Assembly (NCBI RefSeq): GCF_037975245.1
Contig: NC_092563.1
Location: 27,179,960-27,243,959, forward strand
Length of the DNA: 64,000 bases
DNA from: Apostichopus japonicus
Taxonomy: Eukaryota; Echinodermata; Holothuroidea; Aspidochirotida; Stichopodidae
Direction of reading: 5' to 3'
Every line of letters starts with the position of its first letter. Position 1 is the first letter of the stretch. The notes beneath the pieces were generated by a model that did not search any database, was not told where the DNA came from, and saw only the letters and a program-made list of their open reading frames with translations. The position numbers and the translations under genes were made by a program. Shown piece by piece: positions 33,662 to 45,500 of this stretch.

Positions 33662-34147
33662 TTCAGCGAGATAGAAGGGGTATACGGATAAACAAACGTG
33701 ACCTTCACTCACCTCTTTATTGAGTTGGCTGCGCTGAGTATCATCACCTGTCGCACCATCGTCCGTTCCCGTATAATACAAGGGAGATAGCAATGAGTCC
33801 GGCCGCTGGACACAGTACGGGGCGAATTATTATACGTAAAATGATATGGATAAAATGGTAAAATAAACTACATCAGGTCCGATGAATTATGTTAACGAAT
33901 TCCCCGCGCAGTGCACTGATAAATAATATAATGTTCACTCCATTCGAGAGATCGTTATTTCTGACGTAGAAATATAATGTTCCGAGGGAGAAAAATCCAA
34001 TGTAAACAGATAAATTAATGAGCGAACAACTCGCGAGAAATTTAGGTCCGTTCACGACGATAGATCGTAGAGTTCCCCCCGATAATAAGAGGGCGCTCGA
34101 GTATATTACAAAAGAAATGAAAAGGTAGTAAATACAGAGTCGCTACA
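33662..34147 (-). repeat. Gypsy 5' LTR
   Basis: Starts TGTAGCGACTC on the minus strand (34147 leftward) and ends beside the primer-binding site. It is followed outward by TAACT (34148-34152), matching 28673-28677. The inner edge reads TTCAGCGAGATAG, against TTGGCGAGATGG in the other LTR. Confidence 0.9.
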
Positions 34148-34152
34148 TAACT

Positions 34153-34408
34153 ACGGTAAACAAATCGCAGAACTGCTACCAATGTTAGTTTTCTGCACAG
34201 AAAAAACGGCGCGAACGCCGCTAACAAAAACCAGCCCTAAAAACCTCTCAAATAATAGGAAAAGGATACTTATCGGGCTGCAACGGTTAGAACTGCTTCT
34301 AAAAACAGTAGGTGGAAAAAATTTCCGATCCTAGAAACCAAAAGTGGACAGAAATCGATGGAAAATATCCGCTCGAAAAATAACGAAGTAGACGCTTTGG
34401 TTGGTAGA
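34153..34408 (-). other. DIRS leader (outer part)
   Basis: Non-coding, between the gypsy insertion and the right inverted terminal repeat. Confidence 0.5.
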
Positions 34409-34531
34409 ATGAGAAGGATGGGCAGTGACCCGTGAAGCCGGGTCACAGAGGGTGCACAGTGTTAAAAGGTTACCAGGACATTCTAGGCGCGGTAGAATGA
34501 GGGTGCTAAGGTTGTGGCGAGACAGGTAAGC
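34409..34531 (+). repeat. DIRS right inverted terminal repeat
   Basis: ATGAGAAGGATGG through GACAGGTAAGC is the reverse complement of 5704-5826 with very few differences. It is the 5' end of the DIRS element. Confidence 0.85.
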
Positions 34532-34728
34532 GAGGAGCGAAGTAAATTTTTACAATCCATCTTCACCTCCTCTCCACCACACCTCCTCTCCCCCACCCTG
34601 CTCCTGCCCCCCCCCCAGCAGGACACCATCCACATGCCCTTATTATTTTACAAAATTGTTAATTTAACCAACATAGATATATGTGTAGATGAAACTGAAT
34701 GATTTATCCAAAGCACACAACTTCTTAC

Positions 34729-34942
34729 CGCCATAGGAAAACTTGATATTGGGAGGAAAGGGTTCGTGTAAGGGTGCAAGGACAGGTCCCTTGTTATTCA
34801 CATTCCTCCGCTCTTTCTCTATTATTTCTTCTTTGGGTTTTTCATCTTTTCCACTTGATTCCTTGTCCTCGTTCTCTTTCAATGTCCCCTTTGACCTTGC
34901 CCCATCTTCAGAGTTGTTGGCAGGAGTCCTTTTCGCACCACC
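34729..34942 (-). CDS. Topoisomerase I-like gene, exon A
   Basis: A 214-bp minus-strand exon: acceptor TTTTGTTTAG at 34943 and above, donor GTAAGAAG at 34721-34728. The phase is 0 at the start and 1 at the end. The first two-thirds is lysine/glutamate-rich (KENEDKESSGKDEKPKEE), like the disordered N-terminal region of TOP1. It ends with GPVLAPLHEPFPPNIKFSYG, close in pattern to the conserved 'GPVFAPPYEPLP..VKFYYDG' that opens the TOP1 core. The tryptophan-rich stretch normally preceding that motif is missing or much shorter here. It splices in phase to exon B, 29.2 kb away. Confidence 0.6.
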
Positions 34943-37900
34943 CTAAACAAAAGACAGTTAGAAGACTTGTCAATAACAAAGTAGCACATAGGACTTTCCA
35001 TTGCTTGATTGTGAATTGGTCTTCCAAAGCTGACACTATATTGAGAACAAAACGCTGTTTGAAAGTACAGAAGTTATCTGGTCAAACATGACGATAGAAA
35101 AGCGATTGTAATGATTCTACTCACATTGGCAGGTTCAGACACGGTAAGTTTTAATTACTTGTGCAACTGTGTTTGGCTCACCAAGGTTAGAAGAAAAAAA
35201 TCAGTCAGAAATCAGAGTGCAAATTTTGACCGTTATTGTGCAATCTTTAAACACTTGGCAAAGCTGTGAAATGCATTATGGGAGCTCCTACTATTGATCA
35301 ATTTCTTGATTACTCGATTTAATACATATTAATAAAGCAGCAATCGAATTGCTTGAAGCAAAACTTTGAAGAAAAGAAGTTGAATAGTCATGAAATATCT
35401 GTTTGCGACGATGTCGGACTCACGATGTGGATAAAATTCGGAAATTTCTTTGCCTCTGCTTGAAAATTACAAACGAAACGTGAGTACAAACCTTTCATCT
35501 TTCGAATTGCACATTTCCCGTTTTCAAGAAGGTACTATCCTCCATCGCTCGTTCGATGGTATAAAACAAATTAAACAATGATTTGGGGCTAAATTTGGAG
35601 TTGTTCCAGCATTCTGGGTTGAATTAAAGTGACATTTTTAAGGGTGCTCTTGATCACCGGCATCAACGTATCCTATCGTGGTTAATTGCATATGTTCATG
35701 TGTATGCACATTACCATAGTGTGTAGCCTAGGGTTATAATTTTAAGTATTCTACAGTGCAGTGTATTAATATTACGGGACCGTGTGTTTATGAATAATGA
35801 TGTTAGCTTTCAAGACATTGTTTACGTATACCATGTCGTATCCTTGAAGTTGGAAGAATTAAGCAGTTCAGAGTAGGGTAGTGCTAGCACAACTACACAG
35901 CACTAGGCCTATGCTGGTACTATTAGTTTACTACTGACTTCTGCCACTGGTGGTTGTCAGCACTGGCATTACCTTCATGCCCAGTACATAATAGTTCTTG
36001 AAATTAATTGAGCTTAAAAAAGGTAAGTGCCACTGCCTTGGTCGGTTCTGGTTAGTTAGTAGTTTTACCCATGTGTGATTTTATCCTGTGTACCTAGATA
36101 CATAGGCCTACCTGCTTATTCTGGATCAAGTCACGGTAGGCTACATTACAAGTCAGTGACAAGTCAACATTAGTTCTTTACTTTGTCCTAAGGATAAGTC
36201 TGCACTGAATTTTCGTACAGTGTTCGCTAGGAATTTTGGTAGGATTCTTTTGTGTGTGAATTCATATTGTAGTTAATTTTTTTGTTCTTGGTTGTGCATG
36301 TGTAAATAGATCTATTTATGCTTCTTCCGCTCCTTCATCTGCTGTGTTCATTTTACTCTTTATGTAGTGAAGTGAAATTTTGTTGTGTGCACACGTTGTA
36401 TATTTCCATGTATTACGTAATAGTCAGTTTGTAGCGTTAGTTGTTTGCACGTGTATTGCCAGTTCTGCATACACCTTTTTAATGGCAACAGCGCCTCTGC
36501 AGAGCTCCGGGGTTCGCCTTGTTATCCCTCTCATATTTTGTTTATATTCATTACTCTGGATCGTTAATTGTCCAGAAATACCTTTATCTTTACTATGTGG
36601 AGTCCGTGAGGAGATGTTCCCCTTCTTAGAGGCAGGAAGCCTCAGGTTTTGGATGGGTTTGGCTTCAGGCTTGAAGCCACTGGTTTCCCAAGATGACGGA
36701 TCTCCTAATACTATATAGAGAGCTGGCTGGCGAGAGATGGAGTCTCCATGTCCGCGTCCTCGATGTCCGCGAGCGTGGAGAATTATTGTTATCCGCGAGC
36801 GAGTTGACTTCAGTATAGTAAGAGATTAAGCCATAAATATTGTTTCGTAAATGCCCTATTGTTATTTAATTGAATTGTAGTTTTAAGTGTTGCCCCTTTG
36901 GCTAGGTTGTACTTTATTGTTTAATGTACATGTTAGGTTGTGTATTTGGACCTTGGTCCTATGGGTTTATAGCGTGTGTTGTGTATTGTTAAGCACGTGG
37001 GTGTTATTGCGTACTTTTATACTGTACTATTACAGTACCGGTTAGGTTGGATTTTAGTTTACAGTTAAGTGTATTTTATTGTAACTGTATTTTAGTATTG
37101 TACTGCTCGCAGTGTAAAGAGCGTATTTGTATTTTGAACATGATTGTTACTGTTGTTTACTAAAGAGTTGTCTCAGAGCTTGTTCTTTAATCTTAGCCAT
37201 TTTGGATAGCTATAGAGTGACAAGTCTCTTGAGAGTTTGTGGGTTCAGGAGGTGAAAATTCCTGCTGTCTAAGAACAGTTAGGTGAAAATGCCTATAATG
37301 GGTTGCAGCTGGCAACTGACCGTTATGAAGGTGCCAAAAGTCCTCGCCTGTTGGCAAACATATTGTATTATTTATGCAGGTTATATCATTATGTTCATTT
37401 TACATTGTTCTTTATACACTTTATACATTTTTATACAGTATTGTACGAGTGCTACGTTGTATTAATATTACGTGGATTTAGTATTAATGGTACAGATAGA
37501 GTTCTGTTATTGGTATTTCACAGTTTGAGCATAGGTTCTGTGCATATTACATAGTATTTCATAGGTTGAGTATAGGTTTTTCCCCGAGACAGGATAGTTT
37601 TAATTAAGCCATTTAAGTTCATCAAGCCATTTTAAATTGTCATGTGTCATGACTAATTCTTCATTTGTATATTATCATTTTGTAGAGTCTGTAATAAATC
37701 GTCAGCCGTTGTTTCAAAGCAAGAACACTCTTGCATCCTCATTTATAACTTATGAGTTTGAAGCGTAGGACCCTAAATCTGGTAATTTCCCCCGCCATCC
37801 GCGGTTCGCTTCATTTATAAGTAGTAGTTAATCTTTGAAAAATTACTTTCTTTGTTCTGCCTGTTTGCTCTGTCTGTAGTAAACAACTTCCAAACTTCCT

Positions 37901-39205
37901 GCCCTTTTCTTAGAAACAGGGTGTCCCATTATTAGTATGCAAATATAGTATTGGATGGTTAACCCTGATTGGTTCTAAGTGTTGCTACTGGGACCAAGGG
38001 TCAATGAGAGGAGTTAAGTTGGTCACATGTTTATATGCTGTGGTTTAGGAGCTGACTTCCAGGAGACTTAGAGAGAGATGCGGTTGTCTTGTGAGCCAAT
38101 CAACAGGGCATGAGTAGAATCTGGGCACACTTGAGGTGAAAATTTGTCCACTATGTAGGTATATATAGAGTTGTTGTTAACTAAGCTGTCAACCTTGTCT
38201 GATGAAAACATATCTTAACATTTCTGGAGGAATTATTTGTTGGAGGAATTATTTGTAAATTATATATATACATCTTGTTTACTGTGCCTATTCACAGTAA
38301 TGGAATTGATGGAGCGGAGAGCTGTCATTTAGTCGCTGTTTTGATATTATTGCATCTGGACTTCCTACTCTCCTTGGGAAGGGCACCATTCAAAGTTATT
38401 TGTTATTTACTGGAAGTTCATCTTTAGCTATCGCCCACCGTCCCTTTTTGTACCTTTTGTACTTGCGGACATTCATTGACCTTTAATTTTTATCATTTAT
38501 GGTGCATACCAGTCATCAGGTGTCTACTGTTTAATTTAATACCTTTGGGGCCTAAAAAAAACATTCTATAAGACTTATTCACATGGTCAAGAGGTTTCTA
38601 GCTAGCAACAACAATAAACAGCCACGACAGGAATACAGTGCTACTGGAAGATACAGACCCGCCTGCCAGATAAGCCTACAGTATCTCTTATTTTATTAAC
38701 ATACACAATATACTAGTCTTGTGGCCACTTGACACTCCCTAGTTAATTGTACCTTTTATCCAACAATTAAGTGTAAATTGATACCTGTTTTTAAGTATAA
38801 TTGTATAACAGTGCGTTCATTTGAAGTGTACTTTGCCAAGTTTCTTACGCTGCATATTTACTTAAATATTGAGGCCGAGTTCATATCTAGTTAACATATT
38901 GAATCTAACAGCAAGTGTTATTCTTTTATAAAGCTGTTGTATTCAAAATATAGTGGTTAGCTGTCCCCACACTTTGTAACCACTAGGGGGAATCCCAACA
39001 AGCCTGCTGGTCAGCTAGCAAGAACCCCATACAGTATCTCGCATTTCTTACATCAAGCAAAACAAAATGCATGATTTGGTTTATATGCCAACATAACGAT
39101 GACGGCATATCATCTACAGTACAGTAGTGGTGTTACAACTCGTTTTGTGCATTTCTTAAATAAGATGACAATGTCATCTAATGTGTTACGACTTGTTTAC
39201 GCATT
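34943..39205. other. No recognised gene; upstream intron or intergenic DNA
   Basis: Short ORFs (for example 36380-36718) have no domain. Around 37690-37810 there is an AATAAA and a TTATAACTTATGAG...CCATCCGCGG stretch that could be the end of an old LTR, but no partner or coding remnant was found. Upstream exons of the topoisomerase-like gene may lie here and were not resolved. Confidence 0.35.
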
Positions 39206-40282
39206 ACTAATTATAAACGATAACGACATCGATGACGACCTTGTGGGCACTTCTAGTTAGAAACTACATTACTTGCCTGTGACGTTTTGTGCTTTGGACA
39301 GTTCACATAAAAAATTTAAGTACGTTCTGGATAAGTGGCAAAGGCACCCGAAAAACAGGAGACTGCAGCCCCCGAAAACTGGTGCCTTTGGCTTCCAGAG
39401 GGAGGGGGGGAGATTCTCCCAAAACGGCCCCACAAAAATGCAGGAGACGCCTCTGAAAAAACGGTGCCTGCGGCTCCCAGAGGGTAGGGGGGTTGAAGTA
39501 TCACGATACATGCAACTGGCACATAGCACCATGTGATCTCAATGGCATCTAAATACGTAATTTAAAAAAAAATAATAAATAAACAAATACATCAAAATTT
39601 GTTGCATTTGTGAGTCATATGAATTGATAGCAAACTGCGCTGTTGCACTGGTTTGCTTGTGTCTAAACTAACACTTGGCCTAGGCTTCGTTCTACTTGGC
39701 CTTTACAGTTGGCCAAGCTTAACAGTAAAGTAACTAATTCCAGTTGGTAGAGTAGCAAGGCCTAAAGTTAGGACTAATTTGGTTAACAACATAGATAAGT
39801 TTCCAGCTTCAATGCAACTACCCCCAAAAGCTCACATAAAAAAATTAAACCTAAGAAACAAATAGTATTATGTGATGTGAAAATTTGTTAAAATAGAATC
39901 GCAACTTTGACATATTAATGTCCATACCAATAGTACCAGGTTCACTAGCCTACGCTAAGCCTAACTCAGACTGTACCTGACTGAGATTATCGCTAGACAT
40001 AATCCAATGGAGTGTGTTCCAAACAAAAAGTGGATATAACAGCCCTTGAAGTAGCAAAGAGACAACAGCGACTTGCAGAAATATACAGATGACAATTTTA
40101 CGCCTGGAAATGGTATTTGTTGTCTGGTTGTGTTTTCCAAACTGTACGTAACATAGAGTACCACACAGTGCAACGTAACTGAATTCGAGTGCCACACTAG
40201 TCATACTGTATTCAATGCTTCGTCAGCAGCGTTAGTACAGTTTGGGCGTTCACCCAAGTATAACAACATCACCATATAGGGA

Positions 40283-40375
40283 ATTCGTCAACGTCACCAT
40301 ATTGGGAAAACGTCACCATATTGGGAAAACGTCACCATATTGGGAAAACGTCACCATATTGGGAAAACGTCACAA
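40283..40375 (+). repeat. 19-bp minisatellite in array unit 1
   Basis: Four perfect CGTCACCATATTGGGAAAA units plus diverged flanking units (CGTCACAATATTTGAAC, GTGACAATATAGGGAAA). Unit 2 (about 43321-43390) and unit 3 (about 46338-46405) have three perfect units. Unit 4 (about 49340-49425) has four, two of which have a changed first base pair (CATCACC, CTTCACC). Confidence 0.9.
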
Positions 40376-40955
40376 TATTTGAACAAAGTGACAATATAGG
40401 GAAATCCATAGTGCAAAGTCATCCAAAGTTAACACAATGATTTGACTACCTGTGATTTTAACACCTAGTTGGCCTACTTCCTATAAGGAGTAAGCTGCAG
40501 TAGCGTATGTTGCACTTGTTTTTCTTTTCACAGGACAAATTCACTACCAGTGAATGAAGCTATCATGTTGAAACAGCCATCCGTGATTTGACACGGAATG
40601 ACCCTAATTATAAACGATAACAATGACTTCCTCCTGGGCAGTTCTAGTAAGAAAGTACATTGCTTGCCTGTGACGTTTTGTGCTTTGGACAGTTCACATA
40701 AGAAATTTAATTACATTCTGGATAAGTGGCAAAGGCTCCCAAAAAACAGGAGACAGCCCCCAAAAAACTGGTGCCTTTGGCTTCCAGAGGGGGGGGTGGA
40801 GAGTCTCTCGAATCGGCCCCACAAAAATGCAGGAGACGACCCTGAAAAAACGGTGCCTGCGGCTCCCAGAGGGTAGGTGGGTTGAAGTAGCACGATACAT
40901 GCAACTGGCAAATAACACCATGTGATCTCAATGGCATCTAAATACGTAATTTAAA

Positions 40956-42575
40956 CAAGAGCATCAATGACGCAGTATCTCAATACTGGAAGTTCTAATT
41001 TCGATTCCTAGTTTCTTATCTTTGCTCTGTCTCTACAATTATCAATATCAATATATATAATATTTTTGGTCATATAGTTTGACGTCAATGACAACAGTCA
41101 AATAAGAAGAGGCGAACAACTCGACCATATTCTTGATGCCCGCCTTGAGAAAGCTAGACCTATCGACCTACTGTAGGTTACTGTAGACTGTAGTGGTGAC
41201 TACCATCAAAACTGTGTACACTTCCAATTATCAAAACAACCCACGTTTTTCCATCTCAATAATTTTGACATGAAGATTGCGTGGATTTATGACTTGGAAA
41301 AAATAATGTACATATGTAGAATATAAGTTTTAAATTGAAAGTGATGGGTGGCCTCCTCCTCCCCTAATAGCCACCCCAGTTCCTCTCCATTTTAGTATTT
41401 TCTTTTAATTCTTTGTATATTTGATGTCAAACATCACAGGTTCAAAAGAAAGCTAAACATACTTCTTATAACCTTATTATATCCTTATAAATAAGACATA
41501 ACCTTATCCAATTTTTATAGTCTTATAAAAGTTGTAATGCTATGGCCGGCTCCTCTTTTATACATACTCCAGTGAAAATAAAATGTGATAGATTATAATT
41601 TTTGTTTTTAATTCTTTTTTTGGGGGGGGGGGGTTAAAGAAATATACCAAACAAGCTGTTAATTCATAATGATGCTTCATTCTAGAAATGCACAATATAC
41701 ACTCTATTCCAAATGAATAGTTGTTGTATTATCCCATTAACATTATGTTAAATATATGGAGTCACAGTTAATATATAAGTTGGAAACTTAACTTAAAAAT
41801 TAAAACACACTGTAAGGCAATCAAACAAACTTACTGTACCATGGCCCAAAACTGCCTGAACACCACCAGTACAATGCTAATGTGGCTATTACTAAATGAA
41901 GGCCTAATATAGAATGCATTAGGCCTAGCCTAAACTTGTAGCCTTCAGCAGCACAACAAAGTGTATACGTAATTATACAAAATACCTGATGGGCAATCAA
42001 ACAAACTTATCATGACTCTTGCTCTGAAAAACTACCTGAACAAAAGAACAATCCTTAAATTGATATTACTAAAACCATGGAGCTATAAACAGACAAAGTC
42101 CTAATATAAATTAAATGCACAACAATGTGTATATGGAATTAGTGTGCATTGGTCGTGAGGGTGACCATTTTCGTATATCTAACATGTAGCTGCCATGAGG
42201 CATAGCCAATCTGCTACAAACCAGACTTGGAGGCGGGGCTTGAGTCATAGCCAATCTGCTACACAAGACTTGGAGGCGGGGCTTAATCATCAAAAACAAT
42301 GAAACAAACAAGTTTTGGAGCGTGTGCAAAAAGGCCTCATTTCAACTGTTTTTCAGAGGGATTTGGCCAAATTTGGACATAAATCGGTGAAAAAGTCATA
42401 GAATGAGATACAATTCTGGAATAAAAAATAGTAACTTTTGTTGGCCTATATGATATATGCTTGCTCTGGAAATTCCAGAGAAAAAGAACTTTGTATGAAG
42501 ACGCTGAAAAATTTTTAAGAGAAGAGAGAGTCCCACTTACTGTTACAATATCTCTATACATGTAATGTATTGAGA
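40956..42575. repeat. 1.6-kb middle segment present only in full array units
   Basis: Runs from AACAAGAGCATCAATGACGC to TTGAGATAAAAA. It is repeated at about 43969-45592 and 46986-48609, and absent from unit 1 and from the dispersed copy at 3850-4040. It contains a poly-G run (41624-41634) of slightly variable length and the duplicated CCAAT/GC-box module. No inverted termini or clear target duplication were seen; the right junction lies in an AATAAA tract. Confidence 0.75.
42201..42285. promoter_or_regulatory. Duplicated CCAAT plus GC-box module, one per array unit
   Basis: CATAGCCAATCTGCTACA followed by GACTTGGAGGCGGGGCTT occurs twice in tandem. It recurs at 45218-45302 and 48232-48316. 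CCAAT and GGCGGGGC are standard promoter elements. Promoter activity is inferred and untested. Confidence 0.4.
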
Positions 42576-45500
42576 TAAAAAATAAATAAATAAATAAACA
42601 AATACATACATACATACATACATAAAAATTTCTTGCATTTGTGAGTCATATGATTTGATAGCAATCTGCCGCTATTGCACTGGTTTGCTTGTGTCTAAAC
42701 TAACACTTGCCCTAGGCATCGTTCTACTTTGCCTTTACAGTTGGCCAAGCTTAACAGTATTTAGTAACTAATTCCAGTTGGTAGAGTAGCAAGGCCTAAA
42801 GTTAGGCCTAATTTGGCTAACATAGATAAGTTTCCAGCTTCAATGCAACTACCCCCAAAAACTCACATAAAAAAATGAAACCTAAGAAACAAATAGTATA
42901 TATGTGATGTGAAAATTTGTTAAAATAGAATCGCAACTTTGACATATTAATGTCCATACCAATAGTACCAGGTTCACTAGCCTACGCTAAGCCTAACTCA
43001 GACTGTACCTGACTGAGATTATCGCTAGACATAATCCAATGGAGTGTGTTCCAAACAAAAAGTGGATATAAAAGCCCTTGTAATAGCAAAGAGACAACAG
43101 CGACTTGCAGAAATATACAGATGACAATTTTACGCCTGGAAATGGTATTTGTTGTCTGGTTGTGTTTTCCAAACTGTACGTAACATAGAGTACCACACAG
43201 TGCAACGTAACTGAATTCGAGTGCCACACTAGTCATACTGTATTCAATGCTTCGTCAGCGGCGTTAGTACAGTTTGGGCGTTCACCCAAGTATAACAACA
43301 TCACCATATAGGGAATTCGTCAACGTCACCATATTGGGAAAACGTCACCATATTGGGAAAACGTCACCATATTGGGAAAACGTCACAATATTTGAACAAA
43401 GTGACAATATAGGGAAATCCATAGTGCAAAGTCATCCAAAGTTAACACAATGATTTGACTACCTGTGATTTTAACACCTAGTTGGCCTACTTCCTATAAG
43501 GAGTAAGCTGCAGTAGCGTATGTTGCACTTGTTTTTCTTTTCACAGGACAAATTCACTACCAGTGAATGAAGCTATCATGTTGAAACAGCCATCCGTGAT
43601 TTGACACGGAATGACCCTAATTATAAACGATAACAATGACTTCCTCCTGGGCAGTTCTAGTAAGAAAGTACATTGCTTGCCCGTGACGTTTTGTGCTTTG
43701 GACAGTTCACATAAGAAATTTAAGTACATTCTGGATAAGTGGCAAAGGCTCCCAAAAAACAGGAGACAGCCCCCAAAAAACTGGTGCCTTTGGCTTCCAG
43801 AGGGGGGGGGGGGTGGAGAGTCTCTCGAATCGGCCCCACAAAAATGCAGGAGACGACCCTGAAAAAACGGTGCCTGCGGCTTCCAGAGGGTAGGTGGGTT
43901 GAAGTAGCACGATACATGCAACTGGCAAATAACACCATGTGATCTCAATGGCATCTAAATACGTAATTTAAACAAGAGCATCAATGACGCAGTATCTCAA
44001 TACTGGAAGTTCTAATTTCGATTCCTAGTTTCTTATCTTTGCTCTGTCTCTACAATTATCAATATCAATATATATAATATTTTTGGTCATATAGTTTGAC
44101 GTCAATGACAACAGTCAAATAAGAAGAGGCGAACAACTCGACCATATTCTTGATGCCCGCCTTGAGAAAGCTAGACCTATCGACCTACTGTAGGTTACTG
44201 TAGACTGTAGTGGTGACTACCATCAAAACTGTGTACACTTCCAATTATCAAAACAACCCACGTTTTTCCATCTCAATAATTTTGACATGAAGATTGCGTG
44301 GATTTATGACTTGGAAAAAATAATGTACATATGTAGAATATAAGTTTTAAATTGAAAGTGATGGGTGGCCTCCTCCTCCCCTAATAGCCACCCCAGTTCC
44401 TCTCCATTTTAGTATTTTCTTTTAATTCTTTGTATATTTGATGTCAAACATCACAGGTTCAAAAGAAAGCTAAACATACTTCTTATAACCTTATTATATC
44501 CTTATAAATAAGACATAACCTTATCCAATTTTTATAGTCTTATAAAAGTTGTAATGCTATGGCCGGCTCCTCTTTTATACATACTCCAGTGAAAATAAAA
44601 TGTGATAGATTATAATTTTTGTTTTTAATTCTTTTTTTGGGGGGGGGGGGTTAAAGAAATATACCAAACAAGCTGTTAATTCATAATGATGCTTCATTCT
44701 AGAAATGCACAATATACACTCTATTCCAAATGAATAGTTGTTGTATTATCCCATTAACATTATGTTAAATATATGGAGTCACAGTTAATATATAAGTTGG
44801 AAACTTAACTTAAAAATTAAAACACACTGTAAGGCAATCAAACAAACTTACTGTACCATGGCCCAAAACTGCCTGAACACCACCAGTACAATGCTAATGT
44901 GGCTATTACTAAATGAAGGCCTAATATAGAATGCATTAGGCCTAGCCTAAACTTGTAGCCTTCAGCAGCACAACAAAGTGTATACGTAATTATACAAAAT
45001 ACCTGATGGGCAATCAAACAAACTTATCATGACTCTTGCTCTGAAAAACTACCTGAACAAAAGAACAATCCTTAAATTGATATTACTAAAACCATGGAGC
45101 TATAAACAGACAAAGTCCTAATATAAATTAAATGCACAACAATGTGTATATGGAATTAGTGTGCATTGGTCGTGAGGGTGACCATTTTCGTATATCTAAC
45201 ATGTAGCTGCCATGAGGCATAGCCAATCTGCTACAAACCAGACTTGGAGGCGGGGCTTGAGTCATAGCCAATCTGCTACACAAGACTTGGAGGCGGGGCT
45301 TAATCATCAAAAACAATGAAACAAACAAGTTTTGGAGCGTGTGCAAAAAGGCCTCATTTCAACTGTTTTTCAGAGGGATTTGGCCAAATTTGGACATAAA
45401 TCGGTGAAAAAGTCATAGAATGAGATACAATTCTGGAATAAAAAATAGTAACTTTTGTTGGCCTATATGATATATGCTTGCTCTGGAAATTCCAGAGAAA

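Larger units (their letters stand above)
28678..34147 (-). mobile_element. Near-intact Mag-like Ty3/gypsy LTR retrotransposon, 5.47 kb
   Basis: Target duplication TAACT at 28673-28677 and 34148-34152. The LTRs are about 485 bp and differ at only about four positions by eye, so the insertion is recent. The order on the minus strand is 5' LTR (33662-34147), primer-binding site, gag, pol, polypurine tract, 3' LTR (28678-29162). Both coding frames are open. It sits in the leader of the DIRS element and is the youngest layer of the nest. Confidence 0.92.
5704..34531 (-). mobile_element. DIRS-type tyrosine-recombinase retrotransposon, heavily interrupted
   Basis: The boundaries are 123-bp inverted terminal repeats at 5704-5826 and 34409-34531. 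Reading leftward from 34531 come the leader, gag and reverse transcriptase-RNase H, which ends abruptly at about 8863. The methyltransferase and tyrosine recombinase genes expected next are not seen. Four blocks of foreign DNA lie inside: a gypsy element, a 1.8-kb hAT-like element, a 14.0-kb TIR element and a 2.7-kb block with a BEN-domain ORF. Removing the first three leaves about 7.5 kb. No target duplication is seen, as expected for DIRS. The element is dead: gag and RT contain stops and frame changes. Confidence 0.8.

Noticed and set aside
35089-35160. Possible further upstream exon of the topoisomerase-like gene
   Set aside because: There is a donor-like GTGAGT and a short coding-like run, but an in-frame stop and no usable acceptor.
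36380-36718. 112-codon ORF with hydrophobic stretches
   Set aside because: No domain, no splice or promoter context, and AT-rich composition typical of chance ORFs.
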